A DNA stretch of 64,000 nt, taken from Desertivirga xinjiangensis. GTDB taxonomy: Bacteria; Bacteroidota; Bacteroidia; Sphingobacteriales; Sphingobacteriaceae. Where the stretch lies: contig NZ_JAFMZP010000002.1 of NCBI RefSeq assembly GCF_024436435.1, positions 682,001 through 746,000 on the forward strand, given 5' to 3'. The notes beneath the pieces are model-generated. The model searched no databases, was not told the origin of the DNA, and saw only the letters and a list, made by a program, of their open reading frames with translations. The position numbers and the translations under genes are program-made. This document shows positions 25,088 to 33,302 of the stretch, piece after piece (within the stretch, counting starts at the first letter, position 1; the number at the start of each line of letters is the position of its first letter).

Positions 25088-25594
25088 ATGGAAAATACAC
25101 CAACAAACTATAAGGACATTAAGGGCTGGGGAATAGACGCAGATCCTGAAAATGATCCAACATATCCAATCAAGAACAGAACCGACGAAGAACATAAGGG
25201 ATACAACTGGGAGCGACCGGCTCAGCAGCCCGTGGACATTGAGGTGCTTCAATCAAACGAACGGCCAAATGTGACGGCTGTTTTTGGAACTTCAACCCCG
25301 CCCTCAGGTTTAAGCGGAGAGATCCGCCGATTTGCTTTCAAATACAGTGAGGGTAGTTACGGGCACTGGCTGCCACTGATTCTGGCCGACAGGATCAATG
25401 TTTATGAAGGCATTATTGACGACTTGAGTTCAGGGCGTGTACCTAATATTTTTGCCGAAAGAGGCTGGACTGCAGAGTGGAAATATAACCGTGAAGGTTT
25501 TATAAAAAAGGCACTCGCCGGAATTGTCATAGGATCTTTCGTGGTAGCGGCCTTATGTTACAAGAATAAAAGCAAATCTCATTTCAAAAAATAA
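25088..25594 (+). CDS. conserved hypothetical protein with C-terminal membrane anchor
   Basis: The 168-residue protein has a charged N-terminal tail rich in Asp, Pro and Trp (GWGIDADPENDPTYP), a central globular part (GEIRRFAFKYSEGSYGHWLPLILADRINVYEGIIDD) and one hydrophobic helix near residues 142-160 followed by lysines. I recognise no catalytic motif. Similar proteins accompany stress-related dehydrogenases in Sphingobacteriaceae as far as I know, but function is unassigned. It lies between a zinc dehydrogenase gene (11 bp) and an SDR gene (16 bp). Confidence 0.65.
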   Translation: MENTPTNYKDIKGWGIDADPENDPTYPIKNRTDEEHKGYNWERPAQQPVDIEVLQSNERPNVTAVFGTSTPPSGLSGEIRRFAFKYSEGSYGHWLPLILADRINVYEGIIDDLSSGRVPNIFAERGWTAEWKYNREGFIKKALAGIVIGSFVVAALCYKNKSKSHFKK

Positions 25595-25610
25595 TTTAGT
25601 TAACAGATAT

Positions 25611-26480
25611 ATGCAAAAGTCAAATGAATCCCAGCAAGTGCAGCCCCCTCAGCATCAGGACAAACAGCCGGGCCTGGAGTCGGAAATGACGCCAAGACCT
25701 GCTTATCAGGGAGAGAAAACGGATGTTTTCTCAAAGTTGGCAGATAAAGTCGCGATAATTACAGGCGGAGACAGTGGGATAGGCAGGGCTGTAGCGGTTG
25801 CTTTTGCACGCCAGGGTGCTAATGTGGTTATTTCTTATCTTAATGAAGAAGAAGATGCCAAAGAGACCAAATGGCAAGTAGAGCAGGAGGGCCAGCAATG
25901 TTTACTTGTTCCCGGAGATGTGGGAAAAGAACAACATTGTATCAAAATTGTAGCAGATACTATTCAAAGTTTTGGAAAACTGGATATCCTGGTAAATAAT
26001 GCAGCTGTTCAGTATCCACAGGAGAGCCTCGAGCATATCACCTCAGAACAATTAGAAAAGACATTTCGCACGAATATTTTCGCTTACTTCTATATGGCAA
26101 AGGCAGCTTTGCCGCATCTGCCGAAAGGCGGCGTCATTATCAATACAACTTCGGTTACGGCTTACAGAGGAAGCGGTCATCTGATAGATTATGCTTCAAC
26201 AAAAGGTGCAATTGTTGCATTCACAAGATCTCTTTCTCAGTCGCTTGCCGACAAATTTATCCGGGTAAACGGAGTTGCTCCAGGTCCGATATGGACGCCA
26301 TTGATCCCAGCCACATTTCCGGCTGATCAGGTAGCTTCTTTTGGAAGTGATGTTCCTTTAAAACGCCCTGGGCAGCCAGAAGAAGTGGCACCTTGTTACG
26401 TTTTTCTTGCTTCGGAGGATTCAAGCTACATGACCGGTCAGGTTCTCCATCCAAATGGGGGAGAAATTATAAATGGTTAG
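25611..26480 (+). CDS. SDR family oxidoreductase, YhdF/general-stress type
   Basis: The 289-residue short-chain dehydrogenase has a Pro/Gln-rich leader (about 1-45), NAD(P)-binding GGDSGIGRA, the NNAA motif (LVNNAAVQ), catalytic Ser in TTSVTAY and Y-x3-K (DYASTKGA), and PGPIWTPLIP. The N-terminal extension and YQGEKTDVFSKLADKVA lead are typical of the glucose-dehydrogenase-like stress proteins (YhdF, YdaD). It ends the dehydrogenase group; a long hairpin terminator follows 36 bp downstream. Confidence 0.9.
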   Translation: MQKSNESQQVQPPQHQDKQPGLESEMTPRPAYQGEKTDVFSKLADKVAIITGGDSGIGRAVAVAFARQGANVVISYLNEEEDAKETKWQVEQEGQQCLLVPGDVGKEQHCIKIVADTIQSFGKLDILVNNAAVQYPQESLEHITSEQLEKTFRTNIFAYFYMAKAALPHLPKGGVIINTTSVTAYRGSGHLIDYASTKGAIVAFTRSLSQSLADKFIRVNGVAPGPIWTPLIPATFPADQVASFGSDVPLKRPGQPEEVAPCYVFLASEDSSYMTGQVLHPNGGEIING

Positions 26481-26515
26481 GGAGTTTTGTAAAAAAAGAG
26501 GCTTAATAATGAATA

Positions 26516-26566
26516 AAAGGATGATAAATTGACAAAATACTTGTCTTTTTATCATCCTTTAATTTT
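26516..26566 (+). terminator. intrinsic terminator after the SDR gene
   Basis: Perfect 13-bp arms AAAGGATGATAAA (26516-26528) and TTTATCATCCTTT (26548-26560) enclose a second small stem (GACAA/TTGTC). T-rich AATTTTA follows. It separates the dehydrogenase operon from ppc. Confidence 0.85.
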
Positions 26567-26585
26567 AGTATCTGCATAAAGCTGT

Positions 26586-26593
26586 TATTTTTG
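26586..26593 (+). promoter_or_regulatory. candidate -7 element for ppc
   Basis: TATTTTTG fits TAnnTTTG and lies 25 nt before the ppc ATG. A TTTT run sits 19 nt upstream but a clean TTTG is lacking. Confidence 0.4.
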
Positions 26594-26618
26594 CTGCAAT
26601 AAGCTCATATATTAATAA

Positions 26619-29180
26619 ATGAAATTAAGCCAGAAAGAAGCTCTTTTTGCGAGTGAAGTTGTCACACGATTTGAACTCTACAATAGTTTATTCCTTACTC
26701 TTCCATTTTACCGGGTAAAGCATACAGGAACGCTTCTCCCGTTTTTTACATCGCATTGCGAAGAAGGAGTAAAGCAGAGTCTAGCCCCTGCAGATATTAT
26801 AGAGAGTTTTTTTGGACAATATGAGCAATACGTTCAAACTGAAGACAGGACGGATCTCTTGTTTCGCTTTATTCAGTACATTGAACGTCAGGTTGTATTG
26901 TTTGATGCAATTGAAGACTCTGCTTTTACCAAGACAAACTCTGATGAAAATGCCCTGGCTTTCTTAATGCAGCAGGCTTCCTCTAACCCTGCGATGAAGG
27001 CTGAAATTAAGCAAAAGCTTGAAGAATTCTCTTTACGCTTGGTTCTTACAGCTCATCCCACACAATTTTATCCGGGTAGGGTACTTGCAATCATTAACGA
27101 CCTTACTGATGCTTTAAAGTCTAATGATATTAATACAGTTCACCAGCTTTTGCAACAGCTTGGGAAGACTCCTTTTTTCAATAAGACTAAACCTACGCCG
27201 GTAAACGAGGCTGCCAGCCTTGCCTGGTTCCTTGAGAATGTCTTCTATCATGTGGTTTCTTCTTTACAGAAGGAAGTCGAGAATGAGATGGAAGGACTTT
27301 CTTTCAGTGCTCATCAGTTAATCGAACTTGGCTTCTGGCCAGGAGGCGACCGTGACGGAAATCCAAATGTAACTTCAGAAAGTACTAAAGAGGTTTCGGA
27401 GCTTCTTCGTGAAATATTGTTCCGCTGCTATTACCGCGACTTCCGGGTACTTAAACGCAGAATCACTTTCAGAGGCCTTGAAAATTATATGGCCAAACTG
27501 CAGGAGTTGTTTTATCAGAATAGTTTTACCAGGGTTGAAAACATGGTTGACATTCAAAAAGAAATCCTGGACAATCTTGGCTCTGTAAAGAGTGTGCTGC
27601 AAAGTGTGCACGACGGACTTTTTGTTGATACTGTTGATGATCTGATCCGGAAAGTTACCTTGTTTGGGTGTTATTTTGCATCCATAGACATTCGTCAGGA
27701 CAGCCGTGTATTACGAAATACTCATATTACCTGTCGTTCATCTTTAAGGTCTTCTTTCCTTGAGGGTTACGATAATTTACCTGAAGAAGAAAAGGTTAAG
27801 AAGGTTACTTTTGAAGAAGATGATATTCAATGTGACGGTCTTGATAGTCTCAGCAACGATACTTTGCAGACGATTCGCCTGATGAAGAAAATGCAGCTCG
27901 CAGGTGGCGAGATGGCCTCTCATCGTTTCATTATCAGTAATTGTCAGCAAGCTTCTGATATTTTGCAATTAATAAACCTCTTCCTGTGGAGCGGCTGGAA
28001 AAAGGACGAGTTGAAAATTGACTTCGTGCCTCTGTTTGAAACTGTACAAGATCTTTCAGCAGCTTCTTCTGTTATGGAAAGTCTTTATACGAATGAGTTT
28101 TATAAAACCCATTTAAAGAATAGAGGCAATAAGCAGGTGATCATGCTTGGTTTCTCTGACAGTACAAAAGATGGCGGGTATCTTATGGCGAACTGGTCTA
28201 TCTACAAGGCTAAGTCTGAGTTGACCTCATTAGCGAGGAAATATGGAGTTCAGCTTGCGTTCTTTGATGGCCGTGGTGGCCCTCCTGCCCGCGGTGGAGG
28301 TAAAACACATCGTTTTTACGCTACTATGGGTAAGGAAATAGCTAACGAACATATTCAGCTAACTATCCAGGGACAAACAATAAGCAGTCAGTACGGTTCT
28401 TTTGATACAGCTCATCATAATATTGAACAAATGATTAATGCGGGTTTAGTTAATGCCCTGGATAAGAGTGATAAAAATACTTTTACACCGGAGCAAAAGG
28501 CCTTCATTGAAGGAATGGCTTCTGTAAGTCACAAGCGATTTGTTGCACTTCGGGAAAATCCATTATTCCTAAAGTATCTCGAAAAGCTCAGTCCTCTGAA
28601 GTTGTTGTCCCATATCAATATCAGTAGTCGTCCGGTAAAAAGGAATTCAGGTGGCGAGTTAAAACTCGAAGATCTGAGAGCTATCAGCTTCGTAACTGCC
28701 TGGAGTCAGCTTAAACAAAATATACCAGGATTTTTTGGGGTTGGCTCAGCTTTAAAGAAAGCTAAAGAAAGCGGTGAATGGAACGATGTCAGATCTTTGT
28801 ATGAAACTTCCGGATGGTTTAAAACGATGATGGACAACTGCATGATGTCTATGTCTAAAGCCAATTTTAACATTACTGCTTATCTTGAAAACGACAGTGA
28901 ATTCGGCGAGTTCTGGAGGGTACTGAGAGATGAATTTAATCTTACAAAAGCTTTATTGCTGGAGCTAACTGATTCGTCAACCTTGATGGAACATTATCCG
29001 GTAGAGCGTCGTTCAATTGCTTTGCGTGAGAAAATTGTTCTTCCATTGGTATTGATACAACATTATGCCTTGCGCCAGCTTGAAAGTGGCAATGTTTCAG
29101 AGGAACAACGGCAGATATTATCCAAACTTGTTATACGTACCGTTTACGGAATTGTGAATGCAGGAAGAAACCTGGCGTAA
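26619..29180 (+). CDS. ppc: phosphoenolpyruvate carboxylase
   Basis: The 853-residue enzyme carboxylates PEP to oxaloacetate, replenishing the TCA cycle. Motifs are LVLTAHPTQFYPGR (canonical HPTE), WPGGDRDGNP, the LGFSDSTKDGG loop, and FDGRGGPPARGGG where other enzymes have FHGRGG. The C-terminus is AGRNLA instead of the usual RNTG. These differences place it in a divergent subgroup, but the key arginines are kept. It has its own terminator at 29218 and a candidate promoter. Confidence 0.9.
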   Translation: MKLSQKEALFASEVVTRFELYNSLFLTLPFYRVKHTGTLLPFFTSHCEEGVKQSLAPADIIESFFGQYEQYVQTEDRTDLLFRFIQYIERQVVLFDAIEDSAFTKTNSDENALAFLMQQASSNPAMKAEIKQKLEEFSLRLVLTAHPTQFYPGRVLAIINDLTDALKSNDINTVHQLLQQLGKTPFFNKTKPTPVNEAASLAWFLENVFYHVVSSLQKEVENEMEGLSFSAHQLIELGFWPGGDRDGNPNVTSESTKEVSELLREILFRCYYRDFRVLKRRITFRGLENYMAKLQELFYQNSFTRVENMVDIQKEILDNLGSVKSVLQSVHDGLFVDTVDDLIRKVTLFGCYFASIDIRQDSRVLRNTHITCRSSLRSSFLEGYDNLPEEEKVKKVTFEEDDIQCDGLDSLSNDTLQTIRLMKKMQLAGGEMASHRFIISNCQQASDILQLINLFLWSGWKKDELKIDFVPLFETVQDLSAASSVMESLYTNEFYKTHLKNRGNKQVIMLGFSDSTKDGGYLMANWSIYKAKSELTSLARKYGVQLAFFDGRGGPPARGGGKTHRFYATMGKEIANEHIQLTIQGQTISSQYGSFDTAHHNIEQMINAGLVNALDKSDKNTFTPEQKAFIEGMASVSHKRFVALRENPLFLKYLEKLSPLKLLSHINISSRPVKRNSGGELKLEDLRAISFVTAWSQLKQNIPGFFGVGSALKKAKESGEWNDVRSLYETSGWFKTMMDNCMMSMSKANFNITAYLENDSEFGEFWRVLRDEFNLTKALLLELTDSSTLMEHYPVERRSIALREKIVLPLVLIQHYALRQLESGNVSEEQRQILSKLVIRTVYGIVNAGRNLA

Positions 29181-29217
29181 TTACCAAAACCGGAAGAAAA
29201 CAAAAGCGTTATTTATA

Positions 29218-29241
29218 GGGATACTTTGGTATCCCTTTTTT
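29218..29241 (+). terminator. intrinsic terminator after ppc
   Basis: GGGATAC (29218-29224), loop TTTG, GTATCCC (29229-29235), then TTTTTT. It is strong and textbook-like, yet only 9 nt before the next ATG at 29251. Confidence 0.9.
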
Positions 29242-29250
29242 CAAAAATAG

Positions 29251-30261
29251 ATGGAAAAGCAAATTGTTACCGGCTTATTATCCTATGGAATGTCTGGCCG
29301 CGTGTTTCATGCCCCTTTTATCCAAACGCATCCCTCATTTCAACTGTACGCTGCCACTGAGAGGACCAGGAAGAAAATAAATGAACGGTATCCGGAGGTG
29401 ATCAGCTATAGCTCTGTGGAAGAGCTTATAAATGATCCAAAGATTGAACTGGTTATTGTTAATACGCCTAATCATTTGCATTTTGAACATGCAATGCTTG
29501 CTTTGAACGCAGGCAAACACGTATTGATTGAAAAACCGTTTGCAGCTACAGCAGACGAAGCGAGCCAAATGTTTGATCTGGCAAAGCAAAATCAGTGCAA
29601 GATCATGGCATACCAGAACCGGAGATGGGATTCAGATTTTCAATCTGTCAGGTCTATAATAGGAGAAGGGGCTTTAGGTAATTTGATCGAAGTTCACTTC
29701 CGGTTTGATCGCTATCGAAACGAACTAAGCCCCAAATATTTCAAAGAACAGTCTTTACCCGCAAGTGGCTTGAGTTACGACCTGGGCCCGCATTTGCTGG
29801 ATCAGGTGATCAGTCTCTTTGGCAAACCTCTCTTGTTTACAAAAACTTCGGGCACATTTCGCGAGGGCTCGCAGGTAGATGATTACCTGCACGTTCACCT
29901 CAAATATCCGGAGAACTTAAATGTTTTTGTAACCGCGAATTTGCTGGTCGCCCATCCTTTACCCTCATTTGTAATACATGGTACAAAAGGCTCTTATATA
30001 AAGAAGAGAACAGATGTACAGGAAGAGCAGCTCGATAAAAATATCTCTCCAATTGATCCTCATTATGGTATAGAGCCTAATGGGGCCGAGGGGATGCTGG
30101 TTACGGTGAATAATGATGGCAGCTCTGGTACTCATTACAATACCGCACTTAAAGGTAACTATAATCGTTTATTTGACGCCATAGCGAATCATATCCAGCT
30201 GGATAAGCCATATCCGATAAAGGAAGAAGAAATCATCTGGCAACTGGAGATCCTGCAATAA
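29251..30261 (+). CDS. Gfo/Idh/MocA family oxidoreductase
   Basis: The 336-residue NAD(P)-dependent oxidoreductase acts on sugars or related polyols. The N-terminal Rossmann part contains GLLSYGMSGRVFHAPFI, IVNTPNHLHFEHAMLALNAG and HVLIEKPFAAT with the conserved EKP lysine; LSYDLGPHLLDQ carries the catalytic His. The C-terminal domain resembles the yeast GFO-like subgroup (YhhX-like). Specific substrate is not readable. The start lies just 9 nt beyond the ppc terminator, so its promoter must overlap that hairpin, or there is read-through. Confidence 0.88.
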   Translation: MEKQIVTGLLSYGMSGRVFHAPFIQTHPSFQLYAATERTRKKINERYPEVISYSSVEELINDPKIELVIVNTPNHLHFEHAMLALNAGKHVLIEKPFAATADEASQMFDLAKQNQCKIMAYQNRRWDSDFQSVRSIIGEGALGNLIEVHFRFDRYRNELSPKYFKEQSLPASGLSYDLGPHLLDQVISLFGKPLLFTKTSGTFREGSQVDDYLHVHLKYPENLNVFVTANLLVAHPLPSFVIHGTKGSYIKKRTDVQEEQLDKNISPIDPHYGIEPNGAEGMLVTVNNDGSSGTHYNTALKGNYNRLFDAIANHIQLDKPYPIKEEEIIWQLEILQ

Positions 30262-30293
30262 ATATTTAATTATTCTGATACAAAAATAAAACA

Positions 30294-30360
30294 GGCTATA
30301 AAGCAATATGTTCTAATAACATATTCTTTATAGCCATGATAACCGATATATATCGGCTAT
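30294..30360 (+). promoter_or_regulatory. mutually exclusive hairpins around the DUF4142 gene start
   Basis: Hairpin 1 pairs GGCTATAAAG (30294-30303) with CTTTATAGCC (30326-30335) and AATATGTT (30305-30312) with AACATATT (30318-30325), about 18 bp with one bulged C, ending at the base before the ATG (30336). Hairpin 2 is the palindrome CCGATATATATCGG (30343-30356). ATAGCC (30330-30335) can instead pair with GGCTAT (30355-30360), which would compete with hairpin 1. This resembles a translational switch, but no ligand or protein is known. Confidence 0.45.
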
Positions 30361-30962
30361 GCATCTGTTTATTTTGTTGCATAGTCACAGGGTGTAATAG
30401 TGTCGATCAATCCCTGTCCTACCTTCCTGAAGGCAGTACGGCATTACGAGGAACGTCGTCTGAAGCAACTAATACAACGGCAATAATAGCGCAGCAACAA
30501 AACGCGTCTATCGATTCTGCAAGTGCGGAGTTCGCAAAACAAGCCTGCATATCGAACAAACTTATCATTCAATTAAGTTTGCTAGCAAAGGAACGATCAC
30601 AGAGCTCCATTATTCCTGCCTTTGCCGAGACTACGATAACGCAATACCGGAAAGCAGAATCAACTCTTGAAGATATCCTCAGGGAGAAGGGGATACCATC
30701 TGATAGCCATATTCCTGCCAACGAGCAGGATGGAATAAATAAGCTATATACTTTAAAAAGTCATGCGTTTGATAAATCATATCTTGATTTGATGGAGCAG
30801 GCTCACAGAAGAGCCATAGCGGTTTATAAAAAAGGTGCTACCAAACCGCTGGATAATAATATAAAAACGTATGCACAAGAACGCTTGCCCGATATCGAAG
30901 CGCAATACGATGCACTTAAAGAAATTGAAAGATCAGTAAAAAGCCTGGTAAAAGATCAATAG
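30336..30962 (+). CDS. DUF4142 domain lipoprotein
   Basis: The 208-residue protein has a lipoprotein signal (lipobox IVTGC, Cys20), a Ser/Thr/Ala-rich linker, and a helical DUF4142 domain (SAEFAKQACISNKLIIQLSLLAKE, SHAFDKSYLDLMEQAHRRAI), which has a ferritin-like four-helix arrangement and no known activity. It is probably anchored in the outer or inner membrane facing the periplasm. It precedes the MBL-fold gene by 11 bp, suggesting an operon. The start codon is flanked by strong hairpins. Confidence 0.78.
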   Translation: MITDIYRLCICLFCCIVTGCNSVDQSLSYLPEGSTALRGTSSEATNTTAIIAQQQNASIDSASAEFAKQACISNKLIIQLSLLAKERSQSSIIPAFAETTITQYRKAESTLEDILREKGIPSDSHIPANEQDGINKLYTLKSHAFDKSYLDLMEQAHRRAIAVYKKGATKPLDNNIKTYAQERLPDIEAQYDALKEIERSVKSLVKDQ

Positions 30963-30973
30963 AAGTACATACT

Positions 30974-31942
30974 ATGAAAACAATCGAAAAAGAAGGTTAT
31001 AAACTAAGGAAATCTGATAAGCTGGAATACTTCAAGGTTTCCCCGGGTGTATGGGGGATGAAGATCGTGTTTGTCAATATTTATATTGTCGCAACGGGCG
31101 ACGACGAAGGGAAGGACTGGGTCCTGATAGATGCCGGGTTAAAGGGATCCGGAACGAAAATCAGGCGTTTGGCCGAACACCTGTTTGGTGCTGGAACTAA
31201 ACCCACTGCTATCTTGCTCACTCACGGACATTTTGATCATGTAGGAGCTTTGGAGGAGCTGCTGGGATTTTGGGAAGTTCCTGTTTATGCACATTACCTG
31301 GAATTACCTTACCTGAAAGGATTATCATCCTATCCTCCGCCAGATCCAATGGTAGGTGGGGGCTTAATGAGTTTGATGTCCTGGATTTACCCTCGAAGTC
31401 CTAAGGACCTGGGTAACAGGATAAAAAAGCTGAACATGGGAACCGAACTGGAAGAGTTGCCGGGATGGACGTTCATTCATACTCCGGGGCACTCACCGGG
31501 CCAGGTTTCTATTTTCAGGGAAAGTGATAAAACGCTTATTGCTGGTGATGCATTTGTAACCACAAAGCAGGAGTCGGCATTTTCTGTAATGACACAAAGA
31601 AAAGTTTTATCCGGCCCGCCGAAGTATTTTACGATAGATTGGTCCGCTGCTAAAGAGTCAGTTAAAGCTCTGCGTTTGCTAGAACCAGAAGTAGCTGCCA
31701 CAGGTCATGGCTATCCCATGTATGGAGAAGTGCTGAAAGCCGCCCTGGTTGATCTTGCTGATCATTTCGATGAAAAAGCTGTTCCGCATTATGGCCGTTA
31801 TGTGAAGGAACCGGCCCGGGCAAATAAAAACGGTGTTCAATACATTCCCCGTAAGGTGAATAATCCGGTAATTTTAACCAGTGTCTTCATTCTCGCGGGG
31901 CTGACCACTGCGGGTTTACTTTGGGGAATCAGACGCCGGTGA
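30974..31942 (+). CDS. MBL-fold metallo-hydrolase with C-terminal membrane segment
   Basis: The 322-residue protein has the metallo-beta-lactamase zinc motif THGHFDHVGALEEL, HTPGHSPGQ, AGDAF and TGHGYP, giving the full set of metal ligands. A hydrophobic segment near residues 298-318 with terminal GIRRR suggests a membrane anchor with the domain facing the cytoplasm. The substrate is unknown; relatives include glyoxalase-II-like thioesterases and lactonases. It follows the DUF4142 gene closely. Confidence 0.88.
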   Translation: MKTIEKEGYKLRKSDKLEYFKVSPGVWGMKIVFVNIYIVATGDDEGKDWVLIDAGLKGSGTKIRRLAEHLFGAGTKPTAILLTHGHFDHVGALEELLGFWEVPVYAHYLELPYLKGLSSYPPPDPMVGGGLMSLMSWIYPRSPKDLGNRIKKLNMGTELEELPGWTFIHTPGHSPGQVSIFRESDKTLIAGDAFVTTKQESAFSVMTQRKVLSGPPKYFTIDWSAAKESVKALRLLEPEVAATGHGYPMYGEVLKAALVDLADHFDEKAVPHYGRYVKEPARANKNGVQYIPRKVNNPVILTSVFILAGLTTAGLLWGIRRR

Positions 31943-32111
31943 CCTGAACCATGAATGTATTATACTAATTTATTGACGTATGAACCGTGTATATTTCGTA
32001 ATAGCATTTATGCCGACGGGATGGAAACCTTTCTCCAACGATGGACTATTGTTCGGGAATTTTTTTGGATAATTGCTGCACTATGGTTTCTTTTGTTTAA
32101 ATCATAATGCT

Positions 32112-33083
32112 ATGAATCGAATCGACCGGATATCAGCTATCCTTATTCAATTGCAAACTCGTCGTGTGATAAAAGCGCAGGATATAGCAGACAGGTTTGA
32201 GATAAGTTTGCGTACGGTTTACCGCGATATACGATCATTGGAGGAAGCAGGTGTACCCATAATAGGAGAGGCGGGGATCGGTTATTCACTGGTGGAAGGA
32301 TACAGGTTGCCACCTGTGATGTTTACCAGGGACGAGGCATCCGCGTTCCTGACTGCTGAAAAACTGGTAGCCCAATTAACCGATGCTTCCACCAGCGCAG
32401 ATTATTCGTCTGCGATGTATAAAATAAAAGCAGTACTTAAATCATCTGAAAAAGAGTACCTGGAGGATATTGAATCCAGCATCGCTGTTTTAAAAAGCAA
32501 GCGACAGGAGAACAGCGCTCTGGAATTAAATCTGCTTCAAACAACGCTCAAAAGTATTGCCGAAAAAAGGGCAATGACTATCAAATATTTTACACATTAT
32601 AGTCAGGAATCTAACGAACGCTGCGTAGAACCTGTCGGTGTCTTTTTCCTGGACACTTACTGGCATCTGATTGCTTTCTGCAGATTGAGAAATGACTACC
32701 GGGATTTCCGCCTGGACCGGATCTCAGACCTTAGGTTAAGCAATCAGTTATTTTCCAGGCAGCATCCACCGCTCAAAGAATATCTGCAGTTCTCTTGCAA
32801 GGAAAAAAACCTGCATGAAGTTGTTATCAGGGTCTCTAAAAATTGGCATGCTTACCTTGATAATCAGAAATATTATAATGGTTTTATTTCTGAAGTGAAA
32901 GATGGCGACGAAACTGAAATGACTTTTATGACCACATCCATTACTGGTTTTGCACGTTGGTACATGATGTTTGGTGATGAGGCTTGTATAAAAAAACCAG
33001 ATATACTGGTAGAGACTGTGCGGTCTATGCTCTCCAACATTGCTGAACGATTGACGACCACCGTGCCGGAGCCGGTCCTGTAA
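32112..33083 (+). CDS. YafY-family transcriptional regulator (HTH_11 and WYL domains)
   Basis: The 323-residue protein has an N-terminal winged helix (ISAILIQLQTRRVIKAQDIADRF, TVYRDIRSLEEAGVPI) and a WYL domain (YFTHYSQESNERCVEPVGVFF, YWHLIAFCRLRNDYRDFRLDRI), used for ligand sensing. The ATG at 32112 (MNRIDRISAIL) is chosen over 32073 because the conserved domain begins there. It stands alone between the MBL gene and the SUMT gene; targets are unknown. Confidence 0.88.
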   Translation: MNRIDRISAILIQLQTRRVIKAQDIADRFEISLRTVYRDIRSLEEAGVPIIGEAGIGYSLVEGYRLPPVMFTRDEASAFLTAEKLVAQLTDASTSADYSSAMYKIKAVLKSSEKEYLEDIESSIAVLKSKRQENSALELNLLQTTLKSIAEKRAMTIKYFTHYSQESNERCVEPVGVFFLDTYWHLIAFCRLRNDYRDFRLDRISDLRLSNQLFSRQHPPLKEYLQFSCKEKNLHEVVIRVSKNWHAYLDNQKYYNGFISEVKDGDETEMTFMTTSITGFARWYMMFGDEACIKKPDILVETVRSMLSNIAERLTTTVPEPVL

Positions 33084-33111
33084 TATTGCTGATGTTAAAC
33101 AGAGTCGTTAG

Positions 33112-33156
33112 GCACACGCGGCACGTGCACCAGCAAGGGTTCAGCATGGCGTGTGC
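33112..33156. repeat. GC-rich inverted repeat, possible terminator of the WYL regulator gene
   Basis: GCACACGC (33112-33119) pairs with GCGTGTGC (33149-33156), and the loop carries the palindrome GCACGTGC (33121-33128). A second inverted repeat GCTTAA/TTAAGC follows (33155-33171). There is no T-run, so it is not a classical terminator. The core CACGCGGCAC also occurs in the hairpin at 62473. Confidence 0.45.
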
Positions 33157-33302
33157 TTAAAGCAATTAAGCCGCAATTTAGCCGCAAAAAAAGCGAGAAA
33201 ATTATGCTAATGCATACTTTTGCTGCTTTTTACCCGAAAATGGTAAAGATAAGTCCTCTGAATTTGAAAAATGTTGTATTTTACCCGCATAAAAAGCGAT
33301 AG

